NCBI GenBank assembly: GCA_963277665.1
Contig: OY728136.1
Location: 1,980,896,576-1,980,960,575 of the forward strand
DNA length: 64,000 bases
Source of the DNA: Viscum album
Taxonomy: Eukaryota > Streptophyta > Magnoliopsida > Santalales > Viscaceae
Direction of reading: 5' to 3'
The number at the start of each line of letters is the position of its first letter. Position 1 is the first letter of the stretch. A program made the position numbers and the translations under genes. Below, piece after piece: positions 26,786 to 37,514 of the stretch. Below the pieces are notes generated by a model, which was given only the letters and a program-made list of their open reading frames with translations, was not told the origin of the DNA and ran no database searches.

Positions 26786-27303
26786 AAGTCCTTATAGATA
26801 TCATTGACATATTCCTTTATATTCATATGTGTAAGACAAAAATTATATTTCTTATTCCATAGTTATTCTTTGATGGATTATTTCCTTTATTCTCTTATGA
26901 TTCATGTATTTTGAACTAACAATATTTATTCCTTGATTCAGGTTTATGATATTTTATATTCAGGGTATGATCTTCTAATGTCATGATCATGTTCTCAAAC
27001 CCATATACTCATGATTATGAATATATATCTCCCTCGTTTACCCTTACTGATCCTATAATCTCACCCCTTTTTAGGTATCCTTTCCCAGGTTATGAATATA
27101 TGTATTATGTATTATGTGTCTAAGAAATAGGATAGTCATTATAATACTAGTGGGATAAAATGTAGATCACTTATGTACCATTGTTTATGTTTTCACTTTT
27201 CTAAAGTCACTAGACTAATATGGTCTTTGGGAATCTATTTGTGTAATCTTTTCTGTATTCTATAAAAAATATGTCAAGAAAATGTATGAAAAGTGGGGGT
27301 CTC

Positions 27304-28107
27304 TATACTGAACAACTTTCAATTACCTGGGTAAAACATAAGAAGACCCACATACACCCATGTTTTTATGTAGGGTGAGGTCCAATGCCTTATAAGATAT
27401 CTCTTAAAAAGAAGTATTCCAATTAAAAATTTAAAAGACAACCCACTATGCTCATTTTAATGAAAAAAAAGAGAAAAACATTAAGATCAAATATTCTTTG
27501 ATATTTTTAAATAAAATCACATACAACCAACAGTTTAACCAGATAAATATAATCACATGATCACCATGGGTAGTCCTTATTTGCTAATTTTAGCCGGTCC
27601 TTAAGAACCTAATACCATGATGAACATGGTATAGAAACCAAATCCCATAGTGTGCTCATGCATGATCCACTAGAGGGGAACTCATCCCATGGTATATTAG
27701 TCTCTAGCATCATCAATGTTTAGTTAGTTTTGTATCATCAATCCTTCTAAATATAACCAAGCCTCTGACCTACCGATCCAACTAGTGTACTAGTCCTAGT
27801 ACAGAAATATACACAACTAGGATTCCATTTTTTTCTCAATTTTTACTTTTTATGTCACATGAAACACCACTTATACATTCAAAAAATCCACAATAGAAAA
27901 GTTGCACAAAATCCACCACTTTTATAAACAGACTTAAAATATTGAAAACACCCAATCCAAAAAACCATTTTAAATAGGAAAACTATTTTTAAAAATATTT
28001 AAAAATACATGTTCCTCATTTGAAACATCTAATGAAACCAATCATTTCCTTTTACAAAATCACATTTCAATCTATACACACACCAAAAACCATTCAAACG
28101 TGATTCT
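27304..28107 (-). repeat. 5' LTR of F, piece 2 (middle)
   Basis: It lines up with about 15,800-16,630 of the whole copy: GGGGAACTCAT at 27,676 and 16,200, ACATGAA(A)CACCACTTA at 27,857 and 16,381, and AAACCATT before the cut. It ends ATTCT, where element A starts; the whole copy reads GATTCA at that place. Confidence 0.8.
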
Positions 28108-30740
28108 TATAATAACCCTTATCATTATTAAACACTAGAACATGGTTTAATTACATAAAATTAAACATAATAAAACTAAAAATATCTATAGGTCTATTTT
28201 ATTTGTGAATTAGAACATTAAATTAAAATTTTAATCATGAATTTCAATATCATTATTGAAAACTGCTTCAACATTATCGCACTTAAAATTGCATTGGATA
28301 ACCTGAATAAATACTTTAGAAAATGGTAAGCAAAAATTCCCAATAGGGGAATAAAAATGTAATAACATTAAGATAATAATAAATTTTATACAAGGAATAT
28401 AAATGAGTCATAAAGGAAAATGAATAATAAGTCATGATATAAGATGATAATCATAACATTAGAAAAATGGAAACAACATAAAACTCTTCATCATAAACAT
28501 ATATCAAGAATAAACTCCCACAAATTCATGGTGGAAAAAGTCCCATAAAGAATCAGGTATAACCATGTCACAAAATGAAATATCATGATACTAATCATTA
28601 CACAATTCATTGAAGCACCATATAATTTTGGGCGCACCCATCACTTTCATTTCATTCTCATGCTTATGTGTTCCACATTGATCATAAAACATGGATTCAT
28701 TCATCTTTATAATTTATTATATGATCAATGAGTGTGTAATATATACACGATATTCCACAATAAAAATTTATCTGTGCATATAAGTGAACACTATTGATAG
28801 AAAATGGTTATGTTATTCACTACACAGTTGGTTTGGTATGAAAAATCATGATGACAATTCGGTATCATAACAACATCACATAAAAGTTCATAAAATTGGT
28901 TGATGAGTTCTAAATTGGTCTCTCATATATTGGACATGAATTGGAAACAAATAGGTACATGTAAGTTCATTTCCACACATATATAATTTGAAAAAGAAGT
29001 CATGCGATAATAAATAATCTTGAAGAAAAAGAGAGAGTAAAGGAGGCTTATGAAATTTTGACATGGTAACGGGTGTACATGAGAAAGATTAATGAGATAT
29101 AAATGGGTATCAAATAATTTATACATGATAAGTTAAGTATGTTGGAGGTGAAAAATCACTCCCCATAATTAGTAATTGAAAATAAAGTGGCATAACAAGA
29201 TAAATAAACATTGATAATGATGAGAAATGGAAGAACCCTTACTTGAGTTTGCTGCTCCAAAATCTTGTAAAGTGAAATCATGAGAGATTAGGGAACCATT
29301 TATGGAATATATATAGGGGAATTTCGAGTAATGACATTATTAAAGGATTTTGAGTGGAGATAAGTGAGATCTTTTGTGGGTTTATATAGGAAATGAGAGG
29401 TGAATTCTTTAATATTTCATAAACATGGGTTTTGGACTATATATAATAGAATATTCAAAACTACAAACCTTACCATGGTTTTTTAACATGGTTTTTTCCA
29501 ATGTGGGTAGGTTTTCATTATTTTATTAGGTAAATGGATGAATATATTAAAATATTACCCCTTATTATGTGGAGGGGAGACTCACTTTTCAAGAAATGAA
29601 TTTAAAATCAATAAATATATTATATATTCTAGAGGATTCATAAAGGCATTATAATAATAATCATACAAACATGAAATGAAATTAATTTAATTAAAAATAT
29701 ATAATTGTAGGATTAAATAGATTATAGTAATTATTACATTATTTTTAGGTAATTATGATGTCTTAAAACACAATGTATAATTATACAGTATTTAATTTTT
29801 ATCAAAAAATTCGACGTTCATAGAAAATTATGAAAAATTAACCTTTGATAATATTGCAATTATAATTACAAAAAATAATATTTATTTTATCTAAATAATT
29901 TTCTAAATAATTTAATTTGCAATTTTAAAATAATATTCGATATTTATTTAAAAAATAATGGTCTTTTTAACAATAATAGTTTTTAAACCCGTATAAAATG
30001 TATATTTCACATCATAAAAATTATATAAAATTTATAACTAATAAAACTTATTTAATAATAAAATTTTATTATAATAATATTTATTTTAAAAATATAGTAA
30101 TAGATCAAAATAAAACCCTTAATAGAATTTGAATGTTACCCAAAAATACAATTTGTGTTTATTTGAATCAAAATCATTTATAAAGAAATAATAAAAAAAG
30201 ACAAAAAATTTATTATTATATACATTATACATATTAATTTTATTAAGGTCTTGATACATATCAATTTACTACACTGGCGTATGCCATAAGATTAAGGTGT
30301 GTGATGGTGAGATATTCATGGGGTCGTTCAGTGATCATGGTTTGGGTCATGATCTCGATGAGCAAAAAATTATCCCAAAAATGATTTCTCTCATGATTAA
30401 GTTGTTGGATGTTAGCTTGGGATTGGTCTAGGGAAAATACTTGAGATTATACCTCCCTCATAATATCTGATAAATAGGCATCATAGCGAATGATTTTACT
30501 GGTTGAGGTTATCACTTCATTTGTATTTGTCAAATGGATTTGTTAAAAGCCCTGAATTTATACTAATAAAGTCATCACTATTTAGTGGCTATAATATAAA
30601 TTGTGATGATCCCTGGAGGTAATTTTAAGACAATAATATATAAGAAAATAGGTGTATTTTTTTCTATTTTCATACTACACAATAATAATTTTAATTATAT
30701 CAAAACTGAAACGCCATTTATAAAATTTATTGTCATTACA
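28108..30740 (-). repeat. 3' LTR of element A
   Basis: It starts TATAATAACCC (from TGTAATAACCC) and ends TCATTACA on the plus strand. It matches about 37,515-39,815: GCACCCATCACTTTCATTTC at 28,633 and 37,708, TCATGGGGTCGTTCA at 30,315 and 39,389. It is extremely AT-rich between 29,600 and 30,250. The open frame at 28,923-29,126 is not a gene. Confidence 0.85.
29381..29388 (-). promoter_or_regulatory. TATA box in the 3' LTR of A
   Basis: The minus strand reads TATATAAA. The same box is kept in the other LTR at 38,455-38,462 although the surrounding bases have diverged, which is what makes it credible as the element's own core promoter. Confidence 0.5.
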
Positions 30741-30757
30741 ATCTCACCCCACCCAAG
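30741..30757 (-). other. Polypurine tract of element A
   Basis: The minus strand reads CTTGGGTGGGGTGAGAT directly before the LTR start TGTAATGAC. It is nearly all purine and is the clearest polypurine tract in the window. Confidence 0.75.
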
Positions 30758-30789
30758 AAATTTATTCCTCAAAATTTTCATTTAACCCC

Positions 30790-32330
30790 GTAAAAGGATT
30801 GAGGTAAATTATCCCACATCACATCCTATGGTTACCACATTGCTTCTTTAAACATTTTTTTTATCCATAACGCATTGACATGGTACATTGTCTTGTTTCA
30901 TTGAAATATCTATCTACAATATAATATGATCATCTTCTTGTCCTCATAGGAAAGATCATTCTCCAATGGTATCACCTCTAGATTGAGTACATTTGAGGGG
31001 TTAGGTATGTACTTTATAAAGATTGATATATGGAATACATCATGAACTCAGTATAGGTTAGGTGGGAATGCAAGTCGATAATCCACCACTCTAATGTGAT
31101 CAAGGATCCCAAAGGGGATGATGTATCTTTGACTAAGCATTACCATCATCCTAAATCACATCAGTTTCTTCCATGGAGATATGAAAAATTAAACTATATC
31201 TCTAAAATTATTTTCGGGGTCCTGTTGACGATTGTTATCATATCCCTTCTTCAACTCTAAACATCCTTGATATATTGTTTAATTATTTTAATCTTATCCA
31301 CCCATTCCTCAACCATTTCAGGACCAAGTGGTTTTCATTCCACAACTTCTTCCTAGAATGTAGTTTTCCAACACCTCTTCACATAAAGGGATTCATAGGA
31401 TGTATTTGGATGCTCGAGTAGAAATAGTTGTTGTAAGAGAACTCAAAAAAATAAATATGTTGATCTAATCCTCCATTGATGTTTATTTAGAATTATCTCC
31501 AAATTTTCTTATGTGTCAAGATTGTTTAATCAAATTGACCATTTGTTTGAGGGTGATAGGTCATGTTTAAGTTTGAATCAGTATTGAGAGTGTTCTGAAT
31601 GCTTTTCCCTAATTTTGAGGTAGATATTGGTCCTTGATTGGATACAATCAATAGTGGTACTCCATATAGCCCGAAAACTTCCCTGATGAATATCTATGAA
31701 AGTAGATCCATGGTAAGATCCTCTCACATCACAATGAAGTGTTAAGTCATTATAATATTATGCAAAACAACCCATATAACATTATTCTCTCTTAAAGTTA
31801 TTAGATGATCAGTAATAAAGTCCATGGTGATGTTTTTCCTTTCCCATGTAGGCATGAGTAATGGTTGAATAATAAACTTGGAATTTTTCATTTTTACTTT
31901 CACCTACTAAAATACATGACATCTTCATGTACATTCATCAATCACCATCTTCATATTTTCCCACTAATACTGTTCTTCGATATCTCGATACATCTTTTTT
32001 ATTCCTAGGTGGATAGAGAAGTTTAAGCTATGTGCATCATCTAACATCTCTTTATTTATCTCTGTATTGGATGATATGTATTATCTTGATCCAAATCTCA
32101 CATATTCTTCATCATTAACATTGAAATATGATGATTTCATTTTCCTTAGAGCATCCACTTTCTTGTGAATTCAGACAACAACTCTTTTATCATCCTTTAT
32201 CCTCTCCAGAAGTTAAATTCGAGCACTCATTTTTTAAAATATTGATGATTTTTATTCCTTTATGATTATTATGTCCATTCCTTCCAATTATATAAAGATC
32301 AAATCCATATTAATTCGCATCAATTACAGA
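30790..32330 (-). pseudogene. Integrase and chromodomain tail of element A (broken)
   Basis: From about 31,990 down, KMYRDIEEQY opens the zinc-binding end. MDFITDHL at 31,802-31,825 keeps the first catalytic Asp. REVFGLYGVPLLIVSNQGP follows in the same frame with only three stops between; its SNQG stands where the second Asp should be. TYHPQTNGQF (31,528-31,562) precedes the site of the catalytic Glu. At 30,950-31,110 an open run reads YRLAFPPNLY, VHDVFHISIFIKYIPNPSNV and LENDLSYEDKK, the linker that leads into the chromodomain; KEAMW near 30,820 matches the chromodomain's EEATW. The tail supports placement in the Tekay/Del clade. Loss of the second Asp and the stops make it inactive. Confidence 0.88.
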
Positions 32331-32445
32331 ATTTCCATAATCTTTCTACTTAGAGAATATCCCACTTTATTCTCTTTCCCATGATATATGTGGATTGAGA
32401 AGCCATAGTCTTTGAGTATATCTAACCATCTTCATTGGAATATAT

Positions 32446-32796
32446 TCATCTCTTTTTTGTTAATAAATACTCAATGCTTTTTTTATCCATATAAATTTCA
32501 CACTTCTCCAAAAAGATATAATACCTCCAAATTTTCAAGGTGAAAATCACTATAGGAAACTCTAGATCATGCATTGGGTAGTTTGGTTTATGGGCTTTCA
32601 ACATCCTTGAAGAATATTCTATGACATTTTCATTTTGTATAAACACACATCCTATGCACTTCTTTGAATAATAACTAAATACCATGAAAATTTCTCCACT
32701 TGAGTGTAGTGTAAGAATAGGGGAAATGACGAACCAACTTTTCAACTCCTTGAAGCTCTCTTCACATCCTTCATTATCAGAAAACATTACACCCAT
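32446..32796 (-). pseudogene. RNase H of element A (open over most of the domain)
   Basis: The minus strand is open for 116 codons and covers most of the Gypsy RNase H domain: CEESFKELKSW at the N-terminus, then YYSKKCIGCVFIQNENV, YSSRMLKAHKPNYPMHDLEF, LKIWRYYIFLEKCEIYMDKK and SIEYLLTKK. The first catalytic Asp (family SDAS) has become Tyr-Ser here. The Glu block DLEF is kept. This is the longest intact domain fragment of element A. It directly follows RT with a frame change at about 32,800. Confidence 0.92.
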
Positions 32797-32809
32797 CTAA
32801 GTTATCTTG

Positions 32810-33600
32810 GTAAAAAATCATGGATAATATCTTGCTAACCTATGTAGAATATATATATCTATCATTAGTGTTGGCTTTGACCATCCTTTAACTGTTTCTA
32901 TTTTGGAAGGGGCTACAGATATCACATTTCTTGGGATTATATTCCCCATGAAATATACTTCCTTCAACCAGAATTCACATTTTCTATAATTTTCATAAAA
33001 ATTATCCTTTAATACTATCTTTAGCATTGTTTTCAAATCCTCCTCATGATCCTCCTTTCATTTGGTGTATATTATAATTTCATCTTTAAATACTACCGCA
33101 AATTTTTCATGGTAATCCCTAAATAATTTATTAAACAATTCCATGTGTATTTTTGGAGCATTAGTTAGACTGAAAGGAAACACTATAATTCATAGTACCC
33201 ATACCTTGTACTAAAAGTAGTCTTGGGGATATCCTCCTTCTTCACCATATGTTGGTAATATCCTGACTACATATCCACCCTAGTGAAGTAGTTTACTCCA
33301 CATAGCTAATCAAAAAAGTCATCAATTTGAGGTAGATGATACTTTTTATTTATCAATATCTTTTGGAGTTCATGATAATTGATGTTAAGGATCATTGAAC
33401 CATCCTTATTATTGAAGATGAGGACAAGCGTATCCCTTGGTGAAACACTTGGGCATATAAACCCTTCATCAAGATTCTACAGTAGTTGTTTCTTCATCAA
33501 GTCATGTTCAAAAACAACCATTCTATACAGTTTCTTGGATAATTTTAATTCCCTAGGAAAAATCTCGACCAAAAATTGAACATCTCGATTAGTAGGATGA
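32810..33600 (-). pseudogene. Reverse transcriptase of element A (broken)
   Basis: The minus strand reads NNKDGSMILNINYHELQK, NKKYHLPQIDDFFD, a stop, LCGVNYFTRVDM, a stop, GYYQHMVKKEDIPKTTF and STRYGYYEL in one frame (33,210-33,420). After a shift it continues LTNAPKIHMELFNKLF and VVFKDEIIIYT; FKDE stands at the active site where both aspartates of the family (F(I/V)DDI) are expected, so catalysis is lost. The thumb, 32,818-33,036, is open and reads NYRKCEFWLKEVYFMGNII and RLARYYP. Confidence 0.92.
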
Positions 33601-33769
33601 CTATACACTTCCTCAAGAAACACATCATCATATTCCCTAAAAATGGGAATGTCTTTTCAAGGATGGTATTTTCCTTATACTCAATCATCTGATCTAGATA
33701 TTATTGCTCATGGGGAAGAAATAGCAATGCTTGAAATGTTGGGGATAAAGAATAATCATCATTCTATTT

Positions 33770-34132
33770 TCACTTACATAGAATCATGGGTCGATTCGCA
33801 ATATAGAGAGTTATTTTATTCTCATAGAAATTTATGTTGGCCCTATATAGGGAAAGCCAATCCATGAACATAATTGTATAAAATTCCAACATAGGAATTA
33901 TAAAAAGGTTTTCTAGAAAAATCAGCACAAAAAAATTGATAGGGGAGGAGTTATGTACATTGGATGTAGAAATTTCCCCATTTCCATTTTCATCGACATC
34001 TACACTTCCTTGATTTTTTGGTAGTGTTTGAAAAGTTATACTAAACTTTTGTGATATGAAGGAATGCATAAAACTAGAATAAAAAATTGCATTCCCTATT
34101 CGTGAATGAATAACTATCACACCTATCACCAC
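33770..34132 (-). pseudogene. Aspartic protease of element A (open, triad damaged)
   Basis: The minus strand is open for 120 codons. HSFISQKF follows directly on the place of the catalytic D(S/T)G triad; the triad itself is lost and replaced by unrelated residues. FYTIMFMDWLSLYRANINFY matches the conserved end of retropepsin in this clade, and NKITLY closes it. An insertion-like acidic stretch (about residues 45-60: VDVDENGNGE) separates the two halves, as is common in this family. Confidence 0.88.
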
Positions 34133-34329
34133 TTGTTATCAGGATTCACTTTAGTGTTAGTTATGAAAAAGGCTCGCCTTTAATGCCTTGAAAGATATTG
34201 GTTGTCTCCAAAACCCTTGGAGTATTTCATTTGTTTTCAAAGTTCCTTGATTCTTTGAATTTGTAGAAATGAGAAATATAATGAGGGTTGACAAGAGCAT
34301 TCCTTTGCTCCAACAAAATAGCAGGTTTC

Positions 34330-35200
34330 TTCGATCAGCAGTCAATGGATTAGTTCCCTTTCATTCCACACCAAAATCATTTCTCAAACCCTTCATGTAA
34401 TTTCAAGGATGATTCATTCCAAAAAATTGGAATGTAGGATGTTGAAATTTTTTGGAACCGTTAGATATCTCTTTCAGACTTCCAGAATTGATCTCCACTT
34501 TTCACTTCTTATCCCTGTGATGCCCCTAATATTTGACGTTCTCTATTTCATCTTTGAGGGCACGTCAAAAAATTTCCTCATAGATATCAATTTCACGGGT
34601 CTGTAGGTATTTTTTGTAGTCTTTTTCTAGCCTTGAAAAGAAGTGTTCAACCTTGAATTTTAGGATAACAAAAAATATATAGGTGTACCATGCATGTCTT
34701 GTGATGTTTTCTTCATCCTCCCTATTAGATTCGTTATCCTTTTTCTTGAGGGAAATGAATTACTTTTTCATTTTAGGTAGTTGTATGAAATGAAATTATT
34801 TATTAGAAAAACATTTTATAAATCCTTCAACAACATTGATTCGATCTCTTCCTCAAGATTTGTATTTTTGATCAATGTCTACCACTGATCAGCTTCTCCC
34901 TGTATATGATAAACATCCTGAATAACCTTCTCTTGTTTGGAGCAATGAAGGATGAATAATATCATTTCTATTGAGTTGATCCATTATTTGGTGATTAAGG
35001 GATCAGATGTTCTATTGAATTTAGAAGGCCTTTGGTTCATAAAGATCGTGATTGTGTATTTTTCTATTTTGGGTGGATTTTGATTCACCTTCTGATCTAG
35101 GATTATATTCAATACCTGACTCAGTTAAGAGAGTATCATCAAGAAGTCTATGATTCTTTCTCCAATTGATTTGGGAATCATTTTAGGAAAAATATCTCAC
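34330..35200 (-). pseudogene. Gag of element A with zinc-knuckle remnant (broken)
   Basis: From 35,060 down, FMNQRPSKFNRTSDPLIT starts the retrotransposon gag domain. WINSIEMILFILHCSKQEKV, VYHIQGEADQW and TLIKNT follow in the same frame, with TGG read as TAG after GEADQW. NVFLINNFISYNYLK continues the capsid. At about 34,338-34,385, FWCGMKGN then SIDC is the CCHC knuckle with the first Cys turned into a stop and the His into Asn. Coding from 35,060 to 35,200 is the weakly conserved N-terminus. Confidence 0.85.
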
Positions 35201-35668
35201 TACTCTTCACATTGATTGTTTACATGATTCCCCAATTTTCATCCATTTATTAGAATAAAATAAAAATTAAGTATCAGTATATTTTACTGTTAAACACATA
35301 AATGGGGATTTAATGAATTTAATGGGATAAATTATAACATACATTGATTTTTTAACTTATGGATTTCCTGGCTGTAGTCTATGATATCCATGATCTATTT
35401 CCTAACATATAATCTTATGGGATTTTTTTATGCCTTTAATAAGTGTTCATAATGATCTTATGATTTAACAAAGAATATCCCTTTGGAGTCACAAACCATG
35501 TACGCAGTAAGGCCCACTTTTTTGTACGAGGATAACCCGAATTAGGCCTGAAATAACTTATCATAGTTATTACTCCAAGTTATATTTGTTCCATAACCAC
35601 ATCCACTTATAGTATCCAAATAGATATGTATTTTTTTAATAAAACGCTTATTATATGATGGTGTGCCC
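35201..35668. other. Junction between A gag and the LINE remnant
   Basis: This stretch probably holds the rest of the A leader and the 5' part of the LINE. The shift to a less AT-rich texture begins near 35,480. I could not find the first 330 bases of the A LTR, a primer-binding site, or a matching target duplication here. Confidence 0.35.
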
Positions 35669-37440
35669 ATGGTCTCGTTATCGGCTTTGGAGTTTATAGA
35701 AGAAGAGTGCCTTCTGAATCTCACTTTGGTTGAAAGATTCAGAATTAGGTGACCATCAGTGGAAGGATTCGATAGGTTCATTTTCAATTATTAGGGTATG
35801 CAAGATCGAGTGATTTTTAGTCTATTGGATAGAAGACATATGATGGTGCAATGTTCATCATCTGAAGATCTTGTTCGTGCTCTGGCCATTACTCCCATTA
35901 GGTGTAGTGGTGGAAAATTTCACCTATCTCAGTGGAGCTTAGACATATATCGTAATCATAATTATTCTATGGTTCCTATCTAGATAAGCCTTCCTCAGCT
36001 CCCTCTTCCATTCCAGAACCCTGAAATTCTTCCTAAGATATAGAATTTGGTGGGGTGATTTATTTTTGTTGATTCTTGTACTGTTGCAGTTTACCATCCA
36101 GCCAACCCCCGTATGTGTGTGGAGTTGGATGTCTCAAATTCTCTGGTAATGTTTGTGTGGATTGAAGCTACTGAGGAGGTCAGGTGTAAGCAACTAGTGG
36201 GTTTAGAGAAATGGGTGGAGTACTGCCCTTCCTCCTATAAGCTGGGTCATTTGAGTGATGTTTTTAGGTGGGGTGAATGCAAGGGGAAGGATACAAAAAA
36301 GGAGAGGAAGGTTGTGGATGAAAATCAGGCTCACCAGGAAACCAATTCGGCGTAGTGCACAATGGAACAACCTGGTGTTCAATCTCCTATGTAGAGGACT
36401 ACGGATTAGAGAAAAGTGAATTTTAGGGGTCAAGCCAGGGTTAAAATAGTGGAAGTTTGGGTTGATGGTAATTCCCTGACGTTGCCTCAATCTGGAGGTG
36501 GGAGGTTATCTGGAAAAAAGGATTTGGTTTGGACAGGTGACATGGTGAGCGACCCTCTAAATTCTTCTTCTTCGGGGGTCAACCAGCAAGCAGTTGATCC
36601 AAGTTTGGTCCAGGGGGTGTTAAAACACATAATTCTTTTGAGTGTTTGGACACTCAGGCGCTTCCTTGTGAGGCTTATTGCAATCCTAATGGAATTTGTT
36701 CAAAAGGTTAAAGGTATAAGGAGGTTGAAGGATAATCTAAGGTTCTTGAGGAAGGTATGATCAAGAAGAAGAAAAGGAGGGGACACAAGGATTACCTGTA
36801 GATACCAAAACAGATGGGACCTCAGTCAAGTAAAAATCAATATCGTGGTGTTGTTACTAGGCAAACAGATTCCAACGCTCATAAGGTAGTGATTGAGGGT
36901 GGTTTAATGGGAAACTAATCTTATGGTATTCATGGAAATGTGGTTCAATGCCTTACTCTGATTGACTATAATCTGCATCCCATGCTGCTGAAAATGGATG
37001 GATGCAAGGGTAATGAAATTGGGACTAACATTGAAAAAGGGTGGATGTTGGCAATGATAATGTGAGTGGTATTGCTGGACTTTCCTGTAGTGATATTGTG
37101 CAAGGTGGTAAATCTAGGATACCCGTGTGTCAATAAGTTATGTTAGCTCTCTCCAAGAGAAGGACGAGGAAGGATTATTCTTACCTGCTAAAACCAATGA
37201 AAATAAGGTCTACCTCTATAAGGGTAAGAGGGGTTGTCCTTCCTCTTTTGAAAGATCATGTGGTCAACAAGATATGTCTGAAAGAGAGTTTATTGAAGCA
37301 TCCAAAGAATAACAACTAGTATGCTAATATCTTGTGGCATTATAACCCAACTTCAGAGTGGGAATCGACCACTAAAGAGGAAGAAACTTATGGAGGATGT
37401 AGTGATGTGTATGGCTATTATGATATGTTGTTTTTCATTC
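35669..37440 (+). pseudogene. LINE ORF1 remnant (DUF4283 / zinc-knuckle type)
   Basis: A single frame runs from ATG 35,669 to about 36,757 with no shift and eight stops (the first at 35,750, 35,792, 35,981, 36,041, 36,056). It encodes LVERFRIR, EGFDRFIFNY, LLDRRHMMVQCSSSEDLVRA, FHLSQWSLDIY, ISLPQLPLPFQNPEIL and PRMCVELDVSNSL, the order of the plant DUF4283 domain in L1-type ORF1 proteins. WVEYCPSSYKLGHL is a CCHC-like knuckle with one Cys replaced. A Lys/Ser/Gly-rich tail follows with two frame changes near 36,757 and 37,040. No endonuclease or reverse transcriptase (ORF2) follows. It lies opposite to element A and is clearly less decayed, fitting a later insertion. Confidence 0.82.
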
Positions 37441-37514
37441 ACCATTGGTTTCTCAATTTCACCTCAAAAGTGTTATGAAAATAATAAAAATTTAATTGTT
37501 GTCTGTCTGTATAT

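Larger units (their letters stand above)
22838..27303 (+). mobile_element. Insertion H: AT-rich solo-LTR-like element
   Basis: It starts with TGTAACACCC, a common plant Gypsy LTR terminus, and ends GTGGGGGTCTC. It is flanked by TATAA (22,833-22,837) and TATAC (27,304-27,308), a near-match 5-bp target duplication at a site that reads TATAA in the uninterrupted LTR. No polymerase motif was found on either strand, and I saw no second internal LTR copy, so a solo LTR of about 4.5 kb is the simplest reading. CCCTTACTGATCC and CTCACCCC near 27,045-27,068 resemble the region before the LTR end in other plant Gypsy elements, which gives the plus orientation. An unrelated AT-rich element is the alternative. 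Confidence 0.55.

Noticed and set aside
26429..27303. A second LTR start TATAACACCC inside H, which would make H an element with 0.9-kb LTRs
   Set aside because: The sequence after it does not resemble the first 900 bases of H.
36203..36490. Minus-strand open frame of 95 codons
   Set aside because: It is the antisense shadow of the LINE ORF1 frame, which carries the recognisable motifs.
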